From Pseudonocardia sp. (lineage in GTDB: Bacteria; Actinomycetota; Actinomycetes; Mycobacteriales; Pseudonocardiaceae), in assembly GCF_029263155.1 (NCBI RefSeq), contig NZ_JAJCYB010000056.1, positions 1 to 64,000 of the forward strand: a stretch of DNA of 64,000 nucleotides, written 5' to 3'. Every line of letters starts with the position of its first letter. Position 1 is the first letter of the stretch. The notes under the pieces were generated by a model. It was not told the DNA's origin. It was given only the letters and a program-made list of their open reading frames with translations, and did no database searches. Made by a program: the position numbers and the translations under genes. Positions 51,701 through 60,461 of this stretch are shown here, piece after piece.

Positions 51701-52145
51701 TCCGCTCGAGCGCGCGCAGGTCGTCCGCGTCGAGGCGCGCGACGAAGTGCCGCAGCACGCCGGCGAGATGGGTGCGCGAGGCCGTCCGCAGCCGGCGCAG
51801 CCCCGCCTCAGTCAGCTCCGCGGCCACCCCGCGCCCGTCGTTCTCCACCCGGGAGCGGCACACCAGACCGGCGCGCTCCATCCGGTCGACCAGGCGCGTG
51901 ACGCCCGAGCGTGACAGCAGCACGGCGTCGGCGAGCTCGGTCATCCGCAGGCGCCGGTCGGGGGCCTCGGCCAGCTGCACCAGCACGTCGTAGGCGGCCA
52001 GGGACAGCGCCTGCTCGGTCACCAGCTCCGACTCCAGCGCACGGGTGATCGTCGCGTGGGCGCGCAGGAACGCGCGCCAGGCGGCGAGCTGCTCGCGGGT
52101 GGGCGCCGCCCGGCCCTCGGCGCGGGCGGGGGCGGTGTCGGTCAC
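51678..52145 (-). CDS. MarR family regulator
   Basis: 155 aa winged-helix regulator: RRLRMTELADAVLLSRSGVT (recognition helix) and the wing RVENDGRGVAAELTEAG. GTG at 52145, divergent from mrp with 114 bp between. TAGCAT at 52190-52195 could serve as the mrp -10. Ligand and targets unknown. Confidence 0.88.
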   Translation of the reverse strand: MTDTAPARAEGRAAPTREQLAAWRAFLRAHATITRALESELVTEQALSLAAYDVLVQLAEAPDRRLRMTELADAVLLSRSGVTRLVDRMERAGLVCRSRVENDGRGVAAELTEAGLRRLRTASRTHLAGVLRHFVARLDADDLRALERISRRLAD

Positions 52146-52259
52146 GAGCGAGGATGCTACGGACGCCACGGCCGGCGGACCCGCCCACGTAGCATGGTCG
52201 GGGTCGCGGCGATGCGGCACGAAACCCACACGCCAGGAAGGTGCGGCGAACCGAAGACG

Positions 52260-53417
52260 ATGTCCACCACAGGCACAGACACATCCCTCGAGACCATCGA
52301 GCAGGCCGTGCGCGCCGCGCTCGCGACCGTCGAGGATCCGGAGATCCACAAGCCGATCACCGACCTCGGCATGGTCAAGGGCGTCGCGGTGTCCCCGGCG
52401 GGGCACGTCCACGTCGGTGTCTACCTCACCGTGGCCGGCTGCCCGATGCGCGAGACGATCACCAACCGGGTCACAGAGGCCGTGTCGAAGGTCGCGGGCG
52501 TCACCGGGGTGGAGGTCGAGCTGGACGTCATGAGCGACGAGCAGCGCACCGAGCTGCGGCGCGGCCTGCGCGGCGACACCGCCGAGCCGGTGATCCCGTT
52601 CGCCCAGCCCGGCTCGCTCACCCGCGTGTACTGCGTGGCCTCGGGCAAGGGCGGGGTCGGCAAGTCGTCGGTCACGGTCAACCTGGCCGCCGCCATGGCC
52701 GCGCGCGGGCTGTCGGTCGGGGTCGTCGACGCCGACATCTACGGCCACTCCGTGCCGCGGATGCTGGGTACCACCACGGCGCCGACCAAGGTCGACGACA
52801 TGATCATGCCGCCGCAGGCGCACGACGTGAAGGTCATCTCCATCGGGATGTTCACGCCGGGCAACGAGGCCGTCGTCTGGCGCGGGCCGATGCTGCACCG
52901 CGCGCTGCAGCAGTTACTGGCCGACGTGTTCTGGGGTGAGCTGGACATCCTGCTGCTCGACCTGCCGCCGGGCACCGGGGACATCGCGATCTCGACCGCG
53001 CAGCTCATCCCGAACGCCGAGCTGCTGATCGTCACCACGCCGCAGCAGGCGGCGGCCGAGGTCGCCGAGCGGGCCGGGTCGATCGCGCTGCAGACCAAGC
53101 AGCGCATCGCGGGCGTCGTCGAGAACATGTCGTGGATGGAGCTGCCCGACGGCAGCCGCATGGAGGTCTTCGGCTCCGGCGGCGGGCAGACGGTGGCCGA
53201 CTCGCTGACCCGCTCGGTCGGCGCACCCGTGCCGCTGCTCGGGCAGATCCCGCTGGAGACCCGGCTGCGCGAGTGCGGGGACGCCGGCACCCCGATCGTG
53301 CTCGCCCACCCCGACAGCCCCAGCGCCAAGGCCCTCAAGGCCGTCAGCGACAAGCTCACGACACGCGCCCGCGGCCTGGCGGGCATGTCTCTCAATCTCA
53401 CCCCGGTCACGAAGTAG
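52260..53417 (+). CDS. mrp: Mrp/NBP35 family iron-sulfur carrier ATPase
   Basis: 385 aa. N-terminal MIP18/DUF59 domain (ALATVEDPEIHKPITDLGM, VAGCPMRETITNR), then deviant Walker A SGKGGVGKSSVTVNLAAAMA near residue 130, DADIYGHS and LLDLPPGTGD. Carries or inserts Fe-S clusters. The C-terminal CxxC of many Mrp proteins is not visible (NMSWMELPDGSRMEVFGSGG where CPHCG is usual), a common actinobacterial variant. ATG at 52260. Corresponds to Rv1229c (recalled). Confidence 0.93.
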   Translation: MSTTGTDTSLETIEQAVRAALATVEDPEIHKPITDLGMVKGVAVSPAGHVHVGVYLTVAGCPMRETITNRVTEAVSKVAGVTGVEVELDVMSDEQRTELRRGLRGDTAEPVIPFAQPGSLTRVYCVASGKGGVGKSSVTVNLAAAMAARGLSVGVVDADIYGHSVPRMLGTTTAPTKVDDMIMPPQAHDVKVISIGMFTPGNEAVVWRGPMLHRALQQLLADVFWGELDILLLDLPPGTGDIAISTAQLIPNAELLIVTTPQQAAAEVAERAGSIALQTKQRIAGVVENMSWMELPDGSRMEVFGSGGGQTVADSLTRSVGAPVPLLGQIPLETRLRECGDAGTPIVLAHPDSPSAKALKAVSDKLTTRARGLAGMSLNLTPVTK

Positions 53418-53477
53418 CACTTCGGAGCCATACTGCTGTCCGGGACGCCCCGGAACGGCGTTATGGCTCCGAAGTGC
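53417..53477. terminator. Long bidirectional hairpin between mrp and the aminotransferase
   Basis: Perfect 16-bp outer stem (GCACTTCGGAGCCATA and its complement) around an inner TCCGGG/CCCGGA stem. It starts at the last base of the mrp stop codon and ends 2 bp before the convergent stop. Probably terminates both genes. Confidence 0.7.
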
Positions 53478-53479
53478 GG

Positions 53480-54733
53480 TCAGCTGGTGGCGCGGACGGC
53501 GTCGGCCCAGAGGCCGACGCCCTCGTCGATCTGCTCCGCCGTCACGATCAGCGGCGGGATCATGCGCACGACGTTGCCGAACGGCCCGCAGGTCAGCAGC
53601 AGCAGGCCGCGCTCGGCCGCGGCCGCGTGGGCCCTCGTCGCCGCCGCCGGGTCCGGGGCGCCGTCGGCGGTGCGGAACTCGTTGCCGACCATCAGGCCCA
53701 GGCCGCGGACGTCGGCGATCCCGGGGTTCTCGACGGCGACCTTGCGCAGGCCCTCCAGCAGGCGCAGCCCCTGCTCGCGCGCGTTCTCGACGAGGTTCTC
53801 CTCGGTGATGACGTCGAGCGTGGCGAGCGCGGCGGCGCAGGACACCGCGTTGCCACCGTAGGTGCCACCCTGCGAACCCGGCAGGGCCTTCTCCATGATC
53901 GCCTCGGGCGCGGCGATGGCGGACAGCGGGAAGCCCGAGGCCAGGCCCTTGGCCGTGATCAGGATGTCGGGGGTGAGGCCATCGGTGTGCTGGTGTCCCC
54001 AGAACCTCCCGGTGCGGCCGTATCCGGTCTGCACCTCGTCGGCGATCAGCAGGATGCCGTGCGCGTCCGCGCGCTCGCGCAGGCCCTGGAGGAACGCGGG
54101 CGGCGTGGGCACGTAGCCGCCCTCGCCCAGCACCGGCTCGATGAGGAACGCCGCGACGTCGCGCGCGGGCGCGGCCGTGAGCAGGACCCGGTCGAGCTCG
54201 CGGAGGCAGAACGCGACCGTCTCCTCCTCGCTCCAGCCGTAGCGGAACGCGTAGGGGAACGGTGCGAACTCCACCCCTCCCATCATCGGGCCGATCCCGG
54301 CCCGGATCTTGGCGCCGGAGGTGGTGAGCGCGGCGGCACCCATGGTGCGGCCGTGGAAACCGCCGTCGAACGCGACGACGATCTGCCGCCCGGTGGCGTG
54401 GCGCGCGAGCCGCACCGACGCCTCGACGGCCTCGCTGCCGGAGTTGAGGAAGAACACCCGGTCCATGCCCGCGGGCAGCACGTCGCCCATCCGCTCGGCC
54501 AGCCGCAGCAGGGGCTGGTGCATGACCGTCGTGTACTGCCCGTGGATGAGCGTGCCCACCTGCTCCTGCGCGGCCGCGACCACCCGGGGGTGGCAGTGCC
54601 CGGTGCTGGTCACGCCGATACCGGCGGTGAAGTCGAGGTGACGGCGGCCGTCGGTGTCGAAGAGGTGGACGCCCTCACCGCGCGCCGCCTGGACGGGGGT
54701 CGCCTGCTGGAGGACGGGGGACAGCCGAGCCAT
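53480..54733 (-). CDS. Class III PLP aminotransferase (GabT/ornithine type)
   Basis: 417 aa. PLP site: NSGSEAVEASVRLARHATG, IADEVQTGYGRTGRFW and the Schiff-base Lys in LITAKGLASGFPLS; GGTYGGNAVSC also typical. Uses a terminal-amine substrate such as 4-aminobutyrate or a beta/omega-amino acid. A TTGTCGACAA palindrome 37 bp upstream matches the site in front of the DUF3830/dehydrogenase genes, so it is probably in the same GntR regulon. Class III aminotransferases fit a pathway releasing an amino acid or beta-amine. Confidence 0.92.
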   Translation of the reverse strand: MARLSPVLQQATPVQAARGEGVHLFDTDGRRHLDFTAGIGVTSTGHCHPRVVAAAQEQVGTLIHGQYTTVMHQPLLRLAERMGDVLPAGMDRVFFLNSGSEAVEASVRLARHATGRQIVVAFDGGFHGRTMGAAALTTSGAKIRAGIGPMMGGVEFAPFPYAFRYGWSEEETVAFCLRELDRVLLTAAPARDVAAFLIEPVLGEGGYVPTPPAFLQGLRERADAHGILLIADEVQTGYGRTGRFWGHQHTDGLTPDILITAKGLASGFPLSAIAAPEAIMEKALPGSQGGTYGGNAVSCAAALATLDVITEENLVENAREQGLRLLEGLRKVAVENPGIADVRGLGLMVGNEFRTADGAPDPAAATRAHAAAAERGLLLLTCGPFGNVVRMIPPLIVTAEQIDEGVGLWADAVRATS

Positions 54734-54767
54734 GAGAACTCCCGGGAACGATCGGCAGAGGTTGTCG

Positions 54768-54781
54768 GATTGTCGACAACT
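54768..54781. promoter_or_regulatory. Predicted GntR/FCD operator, site 1
   Basis: GATTGTCGACAACT, with TTGTCGACAA (54770-54779) fully palindromic, upstream of the aminotransferase. FCD-type GntR regulators commonly bind TTGTnnACAA-like sequences. Same motif at 59423-59436. Confidence 0.55.
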
Positions 54782-54853
54782 CCGAGGGAAGCACACCGAC
54801 GGCGGGCAGGGCAAGGGCTCGGCGCGGCTTCGTGCGGAGTCGCTGCCCGCAGC

Positions 54854-54891
54854 GCAACGGGACGCCACCGGTCGTGGTGGCGTCCCGTTGC
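54854..54891 (-). terminator. Terminator hairpin of the secreted nuclease gene
   Basis: Perfect 16-bp stem GCAACGGGACGCCACC and complement around a 6-nt loop, 16 bp beyond the nuclease stop codon. Confidence 0.7.
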
Positions 54892-54907
54892 CTCGCGGTC
54901 GTTCGGG

Positions 54908-57394
54908 TCAGCGGCGCGGTCCGCCCGGCGCGTTGCCGTTGCCGGGGCCGTTCCCGTTCCCGTTGCCGGGGCCGTTCCCGTTGCCGGGAACACCGTCGGG
55001 CGGGCCGGGCACACCCGGCGGCGGGCCGGGCATACCCGGCGGCGGGCCGGGCACACCGGGCGGCGGACCGCCGGGCCCCCCGGGTCCGCCCTGTCCGCCG
55101 TCGAGATCCAGGCCCACCAGCACCGGGTCGTGGTCCGACGCCCGGAAGGGGTCGGGGGCGAAGAACGGCCCGTTGTACTGGTAGGCGTCCGGCTCGTCGG
55201 CGTTGATGTGCCAGACGTCGACACCGGTCACCGAGGCGCCCGCGGTGCTGAACGCGTGGTCGAGGACGCCCTGCTCGCCGTCGAACACGAAGGAGTACCG
55301 GTCGGCGGCGTCCAGCGCGGCGAGCTGGTCGACCAGCCCGGCGCCGGTGAGGACGTCGATCGGGTCCTCGCGGGTGTAGCTGTTCAGGTCGCCGAGCACG
55401 AGAACGTCCCCGCCGTCGACCGAGAGGTCCTCGACGAATGCGCTGAGGGCCTGGGCCTGCAGCACGCGGTCGGCACCGAAGCACCCCCCACCCGGGTACG
55501 GCTCGGCGTTCGCCCCGGTCGCGCCACCACAGCCCTTGGACTTGAAGTGGTTGCTGACCACGGTGAACGGCGCTCCGCCCGCGGTGAAGGTGCCCGCGTA
55601 CGGAGCCCGGGCGTTGTCGAAGGCCTCGTCGACGAGCACCGTGGCCGCCGGCGACGTCGGGGTGACGGAGTCGCTGCGGTAGACGAGGGCGTTGGTGATG
55701 GCGTCGGTGGTGCCGACCTGGGTGCCGTAGCCCTCGGGGTTCGCCAGCGCCGCCCAGACGGCCGAGCCGGCCGCCTCGTTGAGCGCGTCGACCAGCGTCT
55801 GCGTGGCGAGGCCGGCGTTGTTCTCGATCTCCTGCAACGCCACGACGTCCGCGCCGAGCCCGGAGATCGCGGCGACGATCTTGGCCTCCTGCTCCTCGAA
55901 GTCCTCGGGCGTCGTCGCGCCGCGCTCGCCGAGGGTCGTGAAGTAGTTCAGTACGTTCGCGCTGGCCACCTGCACGTCACCGCCGACTGCGTCCGGGGCG
56001 GCGGGGCGCGGGTTCACCGACTCGAACGTGACGTCCTGGGTCGGCTGGATCCGGTAGGCGTCGAAGCCGTAGCCCATGACGCCGGTCAGGCCGGTCACGG
56101 TGTCGCCGCGGCGGACCGTCTGCTCGGCCGTCACGTAGGCGTAGGGCTGCAGGCTCTCGCCGTTGCGCGCGTCGTCGAGGATGATCTGGCGGGCCCGGTT
56201 CTCCGCGGTGAGCGCTGCACCCTCCGACTCGTCGGCCACGTCGCCGGGCTCGATCAGCACCCCGGGGGTGGACAGCCGCAGCTCGCCGAAGTTCTCCACG
56301 TTGCGGCTCTCGGTCACCGTGAGGGTGTCGTAGCCGGTGAGCATGCCCTCGACCGACTCCAGGTCGGTGCCGGGCAGCGACACCGGGGTCGGCTCGGGCA
56401 GCGCCACGCCGGACTCGCAGACCGCCACGGCGGTGACGTCCTGCACCTGGGTCTGCTCGAAGAACTCCCCGGCCGTCCCGGTCACCCGGACCCGGTCGCC
56501 GACGGCGACCGCGGACGCGTCGGGGGCGAAGACGAACACGCCCTCGGAGGTGGCGGGGTCGCCGTCACCGGTCGGGTCCTGGATGAAGAAGCCGTCCAGG
56601 TCGCCGGGGACCGGGCCGGGGCCGGAGCCGTCGCCGCCCTGGAAGTCGCCGATGACGACACCCTCGGTGGTGACGCCCTGGCCGAGCAGCGGGGTCGTGG
56701 CACCGTTGCCCTGGATCTGCGCGATCGGGGTGGTCGGGTCGCCGCAGGCGCCCGGGTCGACCGGGGGCTCCTCCTCACCGGGGTCCTCGCCGCCGCCACC
56801 GACGACCCCGTTGAGCGTCTGGCCGGCGTTGAGCGCGCCGAAGCTGTCGTCGGCGGGGCCGGTCCAGGTGAAGTCGAACGCGCTGTCGCCGGAGCCGGTG
56901 CGCTGCAACGACTGGCCGGCGGGCGTGCCGGCGGTCTCGGCCACGCCGATGTCGGTGCTGGTCAGGCCCGCGGCCGGGCCGTCGGCAGCGGCGAAGGTGC
57001 CCTCGTAGGACAGGAACTCCACGACGGCGCCCGCCGGGTCGACGAGCGCGAGGCCGTCCGGCCCGCCGTTCTGGATGCCGTTGACCGGGTAGTCGACGCT
57101 GCTCACGCTCGAGTCGCCGATCGTCCCGGCGAGGGCGGTGGTGGTGTAGGCGGTGCCGTTGGCGCCGTTGTAGAGCACGATGCTCCACCCGGCCAGATCG
57201 GTGCCGACCGGGCCGGCGACCTCGATGGCCTCCCCGGTGTCGGTTCCGGTGTTGTCGTAGTGGATCTCGTTGACGAACACGGGACTGTCGGTCGTCTCGG
57301 CCGACGCGGCGGTGGCCGTCAGCGGGAGGACGGCCACCCCCAGTGTCAGCGCGAGAGCACAGCTCGCGAGGGGCCTGGCAGCAGGGCGCATCAT
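54908..57394 (-). CDS. Secreted ExeM/NucH-type extracellular endonuclease
   Basis: 828 aa. Signal peptide (PLASCALALTLGVAVLPL ... ASAE), N-terminal lamin-tail domain (VFVNEIHYDNTGTDTGEAIE), an OB-like middle region (FQGGDGSGPGPVPGDLDGFF, GDRVRVTGTAG), then an endonuclease/exonuclease/phosphatase domain: ANVLNYFTTLG, VVALQEIENN, VSNHFKSKG, VLGDLNSYTRED, and ASDHDPVLVG. Ends in a Pro/Gly/Asn-rich tail (GNGNGPGNGNGNGPGNGN); no LPXTG. ATG at 57394, AGGAG 5 nt upstream. Probably DNA scavenging. Sits inside the catabolic island without an obvious link to it. Confidence 0.9.
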   Translation of the reverse strand: MMRPAARPLASCALALTLGVAVLPLTATAASAETTDSPVFVNEIHYDNTGTDTGEAIEVAGPVGTDLAGWSIVLYNGANGTAYTTTALAGTIGDSSVSSVDYPVNGIQNGGPDGLALVDPAGAVVEFLSYEGTFAAADGPAAGLTSTDIGVAETAGTPAGQSLQRTGSGDSAFDFTWTGPADDSFGALNAGQTLNGVVGGGGEDPGEEEPPVDPGACGDPTTPIAQIQGNGATTPLLGQGVTTEGVVIGDFQGGDGSGPGPVPGDLDGFFIQDPTGDGDPATSEGVFVFAPDASAVAVGDRVRVTGTAGEFFEQTQVQDVTAVAVCESGVALPEPTPVSLPGTDLESVEGMLTGYDTLTVTESRNVENFGELRLSTPGVLIEPGDVADESEGAALTAENRARQIILDDARNGESLQPYAYVTAEQTVRRGDTVTGLTGVMGYGFDAYRIQPTQDVTFESVNPRPAAPDAVGGDVQVASANVLNYFTTLGERGATTPEDFEEQEAKIVAAISGLGADVVALQEIENNAGLATQTLVDALNEAAGSAVWAALANPEGYGTQVGTTDAITNALVYRSDSVTPTSPAATVLVDEAFDNARAPYAGTFTAGGAPFTVVSNHFKSKGCGGATGANAEPYPGGGCFGADRVLQAQALSAFVEDLSVDGGDVLVLGDLNSYTREDPIDVLTGAGLVDQLAALDAADRYSFVFDGEQGVLDHAFSTAGASVTGVDVWHINADEPDAYQYNGPFFAPDPFRASDHDPVLVGLDLDGGQGGPGGPGGPPPGVPGPPPGMPGPPPGVPGPPDGVPGNGNGPGNGNGNGPGNGNAPGGPRR

Positions 57395-57527
57395 CTGGCT
57401 CCTGGGACGGCGGCGTTCGGACGTTCGCACGTTGCCTGACCCAGATGAATCGTGAACGACTGTTACCGGACCCGGACATGACGGGCATCCCCCGATCGTG
57501 CGACGCCCGGATGAGCGTGGGCTGCTC

Positions 57528-58196
57528 TCAGACGGTCACGACCGGTGCGAGGATCCGCGCCACCGCGTCGGCCATGTGGGCGTCCAGGGCCGCGGTGAGC
57601 CGGTCGCGGTCACCGGCACGCACCGCGTCGGCCAGCTCCCGGTGCTCGGCGACCAGCCCGGCCGCGGGCGGCGCGGTCTGCTGCAGCGCGGCCAGGCACA
57701 TGCGCGTCTCGACGAGCAGCCCGTCGGCCATCCGCCGCAGCCGAGGGCTTCCCGAGGCGGCGACGAACTCGGTGTGGAAGGCGTGGTCGGCATCGGCGAC
57801 GGCGGCCGGATCGCCCGTGGTGGCGGCGACCTCCAGCGCGCCGAGCGCCGCGACGAGCCGGTCGGCCGCGGCGGCGCGGTCGCCGTCGACCAGCAGCAGC
57901 CCCGCCGCCCGCTCCACGGACGCGCGGGCGTGGTAGATGTCGCGGACGTCGGTGGCGTCCAGATCGCGGACGAACAGCCCGCGGTGGCGCTCGCTGCGCA
58001 GCAGGCCCTCCGCGACCAGTCGCTGCATCGCCTCCCGCAGCGGCCCGCGGCTCACCCCGAGCCGCGCCGCCAGCTCCACCTCGCCGAGCTGGGTGCCCGG
58101 CGGGAACGTGCCGCGCATGATCGCGGTGCGGATGCGGTCGGCCACGATGGCCGCGGTGGAGCGACGCTCGACCGGCTCCATGTCCGTGAGGTCCAT
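57528..58196 (-). CDS. GntR/FCD transcriptional regulator
   Basis: 222 aa. Winged helix with PPGTQLGEVELAARLGVSRG and PLREAMQRLVAEGLL, then an all-helical FCD domain with metal-binding His residues (ADHAFHTEFVAA, VAEHRELADAV, AALDAHMADAV). Lies 6 bp after the isomerase-like gene in the same operon. Most likely controls the two GATTGT-palindrome promoters and senses an acid or amino-acid intermediate; ligand unknown. Confidence 0.9.
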   Translation of the reverse strand: MDLTDMEPVERRSTAAIVADRIRTAIMRGTFPPGTQLGEVELAARLGVSRGPLREAMQRLVAEGLLRSERHRGLFVRDLDATDVRDIYHARASVERAAGLLLVDGDRAAAADRLVAALGALEVAATTGDPAAVADADHAFHTEFVAASGSPRLRRMADGLLVETRMCLAALQQTAPPAAGLVAEHRELADAVRAGDRDRLTAALDAHMADAVARILAPVVTV

Positions 58197-58202
58197 GCGG
58201 GC

Positions 58203-58910
58203 CTACCCCGCGAAGAGGCGGCCGAAGCCGGGGCGCGGGCCACCCGCCCCGGCGAGGCGCAGCCCCTGCCAGATGCTCACCTGGTTGGCCGTCAGCACCG
58301 GCTTGCCGACACGCGCGTCGAGCTCGTCGAGCAGCCCGATCGTGTGCAGCGCGGTGTCGGGCAGCAGCAGGGCCTGCGCGTCGGGGTGGTCGGCCGCCGC
58401 CGCGAAGTCCAGCACGTCGGCCGCGGGCAGGGTGCCCACCTCAGCCGCGGTGATGATCCCCCGTGCGGAGAGCTGCACGACGCTGACCCCGGCCCGGGCG
58501 AGGAACGCGACGAAGCGCTCGGCCACGTCGTCGGGGTAGGTCGCGCCGATCGCGACGCTCGTGACGCCCAGGTGCGCGCAGGCGTCGGCGAACGCGAACG
58601 AGGTGCTCGACGCCGGCACGCCCGCCGCCTTCCCGAGCGCGTCGACCTGCGCGGCCGCCCCGTCCCAGCCGAACACGAAGCTGCCGCTCGTGCAGGCCCA
58701 GACGATCGAGTCCAGCGGCTGCGGGAGCGCGCGGGCGCCGGCGGCCAGCACCTCGTCACCGCCGATGTCGAGCAGCGCGTCGACGCGGTGGGCGTCCTCG
58801 CGCATCTCGGTGTGCACCAGCGGGAGGCGAGGGCCGTCCAGCATCTTCTCGGCCCGCGGGTAGTCGTCCTGCGCCGAATAGCCCGGGTACAGGATCCCGA
58901 CGGCGGTCAT
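58203..58910 (-). CDS. Maleate isomerase/Asp-Glu racemase-like protein
   Basis: 235 aa of the AMDase/maleate cis-trans isomerase superfamily. The first catalytic Cys is present (IVWACTSGSFVFGWDGAA), but the usual second motif (CTNLRT) reads PDTALHTIGLLDELDARVGK, so the second Cys is missing. VSVVQLSARGIITAAEVG and KPVLTANQVSIWQGLRL are normal for the family. Known members racemise, isomerise or decarboxylate short diacids; this one may have different chemistry. ATG at 58910 overlaps the DUF3830 stop by 4 bp. Confidence 0.82.
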   Translation of the reverse strand: MTAVGILYPGYSAQDDYPRAEKMLDGPRLPLVHTEMREDAHRVDALLDIGGDEVLAAGARALPQPLDSIVWACTSGSFVFGWDGAAAQVDALGKAAGVPASSTSFAFADACAHLGVTSVAIGATYPDDVAERFVAFLARAGVSVVQLSARGIITAAEVGTLPAADVLDFAAAADHPDAQALLLPDTALHTIGLLDELDARVGKPVLTANQVSIWQGLRLAGAGGPRPGFGRLFAG

Positions 58911-59404
58911 GACGCGCGCTCGTAGACCAGGCGCTCGCCCACGCTCCCGGAGCGCCACACGTCGTGACACGCCTGCGCCATCACGTCGAGCCCGTCGCGG
59001 ATCGCGCCGAACACGTTGCCCGGCACCCAGCCGACGTCGCCGTTGATCAGCAGGTTGTTGCGCCCGTAGAAGATCGCCAGGTCGATCGCACCCTCGGCCT
59101 GGTCGATGCCCTGGTCGGCCTTGAACGCCGTGTCGAGCATGCCGCCCGCGAAGTCGAACAGGCACACGTCACCCGGGATCGGGGTGACGGTGGTGTTCTC
59201 CCGGCCGATGCCCCCACCGAAACGCGGCACCATCGTGTAGACCTCGTTGCGCGCGTACTTGGCGTGCTGGGCGGGCCCGGCGAGCGGGCCGCCGGCCAGC
59301 GCGTCCCACACGGCGGCGCAGGTCCGCGGGGCCTCCTTCTCCAACAGCTCGGCGGTGCAGGAGACCCCCCGACGTTCGAGGGAGATGCGGACGAGCTTGG
59401 TCAT
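58907..59404 (-). CDS. DUF3830 family protein
   Basis: 165 aa. Cyclophilin-like small domain by family (structure known for a relative): LVRISLERRGVSCTAELLEK, ARNEVYTMVPRFG, TVTPIPGDVCLFDFAGG. DUF3830 genes often sit beside maleate-isomerase-like and amidase genes; function unknown. ATG at 59404, ending in overlap with the isomerase-like gene. Transcribed divergently from the dehydrogenase from a shared region carrying the palindrome at 59423. Confidence 0.85.
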   Translation of the reverse strand: MTKLVRISLERRGVSCTAELLEKEAPRTCAAVWDALAGGPLAGPAQHAKYARNEVYTMVPRFGGGIGRENTTVTPIPGDVCLFDFAGGMLDTAFKADQGIDQAEGAIDLAIFYGRNNLLINGDVGWVPGNVFGAIRDGLDVMAQACHDVWRSGSVGERLVYERAS

Positions 59405-59422
59405 GGTCACCTCGATCTGTTC

Positions 59423-59436
59423 GATTGTTGACAATC
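59423..59436. promoter_or_regulatory. Predicted GntR/FCD operator, site 2
   Basis: GATTGTTGACAATC, palindromic apart from its two-base centre, in the divergent DUF3830/dehydrogenase promoter region, 18 bp before the DUF3830 start. Matches site 1 at 54768-54781. Confidence 0.6.
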
Positions 59437-59495
59437 ATACGAGCGCTTCCTAGCGTGTCAATCGTCCGCCGCCGTCCCTGGAAAGGATCACGTCT

Positions 59496-60461
59496 GTGCC
59501 CGTCTCCCGAGATCAGGGGCACGATCCCGTCATCACGATCCTGCACTCCGCCGACCGTCCCAAGGGCCTGGACGGGCCGCGTGTGCGTTTCGCCACCGAC
59601 GAGACGTTGGCGGCGAACCTGCCCGGCACCGAGGTCCTGCTCGTGTGGGACTTCCTGTCCACGGCCGTGCGCGAGGCGTGGCCCGCGGCCGACGCGGTGC
59701 GCTGGGTGCACACCGCGAGCGCGGGCGTCGACCGGCTGACCTTCCCCGCCCTGCTCGACTCCGACGTCGTGCTGACGAACTCGCGCGGGGTGTTCGACAC
59801 GCCCATCGCCGAGTACGTCACCGGCCTGGTGATCGCGATGGCCAAGGACCTGCCGGGCACGCTGGCCGCGCAGTCCCGGCGGGAGTGGCGGCACCGGGAG
59901 AGCGAGCGCGTCGGCGGGCGCACGGCCGTGGTCGTCGGGAGCGGGCCGATCGGGCGCGCCACCGCGGCGATGCTGGCCGCCGTCGGGATGCGGGTGGAGC
60001 TGGTCGGGCGCCGGGGGGGCGACGGCGTGCACCCGAGCGGCGCGCTGCCGGAGCTGCTCCCGCGCGCCGAGTGGCTGGTGCTCGCCGCACCGCTGACCGA
60101 CGCCACCCGCGGCATGCTCGACGCCGCCACGCTGGCCGCGCTGCCACCCGGAGCCCGGGTGATCAACGTGGGCCGGGGCGCGCTGGTCGTCCAGGACGAC
60201 CTGGCGGACGCGCTGGCGTCGGGCCACCTGGGCGGCGCGGCGCTGGACGTGTTCGAGCGCGAGCCGCTGCCGGCCGACTCCCCGCTGTGGGGCCTGCCGG
60301 GTGTGATCGTGTCGCCGCACATGTCGGGTGACATCCTCGGCTGGCGCGACGAGCTCGAGGCCCTGTTCGTCGACAACCTCGCCCACTACCGGGCCGGCGA
60401 GCCGCTGCGCAACGTGGTGGACAAGACGCTGGGCTTCGTTTCCTCGACCGGGAGTGCATGA
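59496..60461 (+). CDS. D-2-hydroxyacid dehydrogenase
   Basis: 321 aa NAD-dependent dehydrogenase. Rossmann motif VVVGSGPIGRATAAML near residue 150; catalytic Arg in INVGRGALVV, Glu in DVFEREPLPADSPLW, His in VSPHMSGDI. N-terminal substrate domain has WVHTASAGVDRL. Interconverts a D-2-hydroxy acid and a 2-oxo acid; substrate unknown. GTG at 59496. Stop overlaps the amidase start by 4 bp (ATGA), so the two are coupled. Confidence 0.9.
   Translation: MPVSRDQGHDPVITILHSADRPKGLDGPRVRFATDETLAANLPGTEVLLVWDFLSTAVREAWPAADAVRWVHTASAGVDRLTFPALLDSDVVLTNSRGVFDTPIAEYVTGLVIAMAKDLPGTLAAQSRREWRHRESERVGGRTAVVVGSGPIGRATAAMLAAVGMRVELVGRRGGDGVHPSGALPELLPRAEWLVLAAPLTDATRGMLDAATLAALPPGARVINVGRGALVVQDDLADALASGHLGGAALDVFEREPLPADSPLWGLPGVIVSPHMSGDILGWRDELEALFVDNLAHYRAGEPLRNVVDKTLGFVSSTGSA

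Noticed and set aside
58203-59404. Nicotinate-type maleamate/maleate pathway
   Set aside because: The amidase is of the signature family, not the isochorismatase-like NicF type, the isomerase lacks a catalytic Cys, and no upstream hydroxylase or dioxygenase is present.
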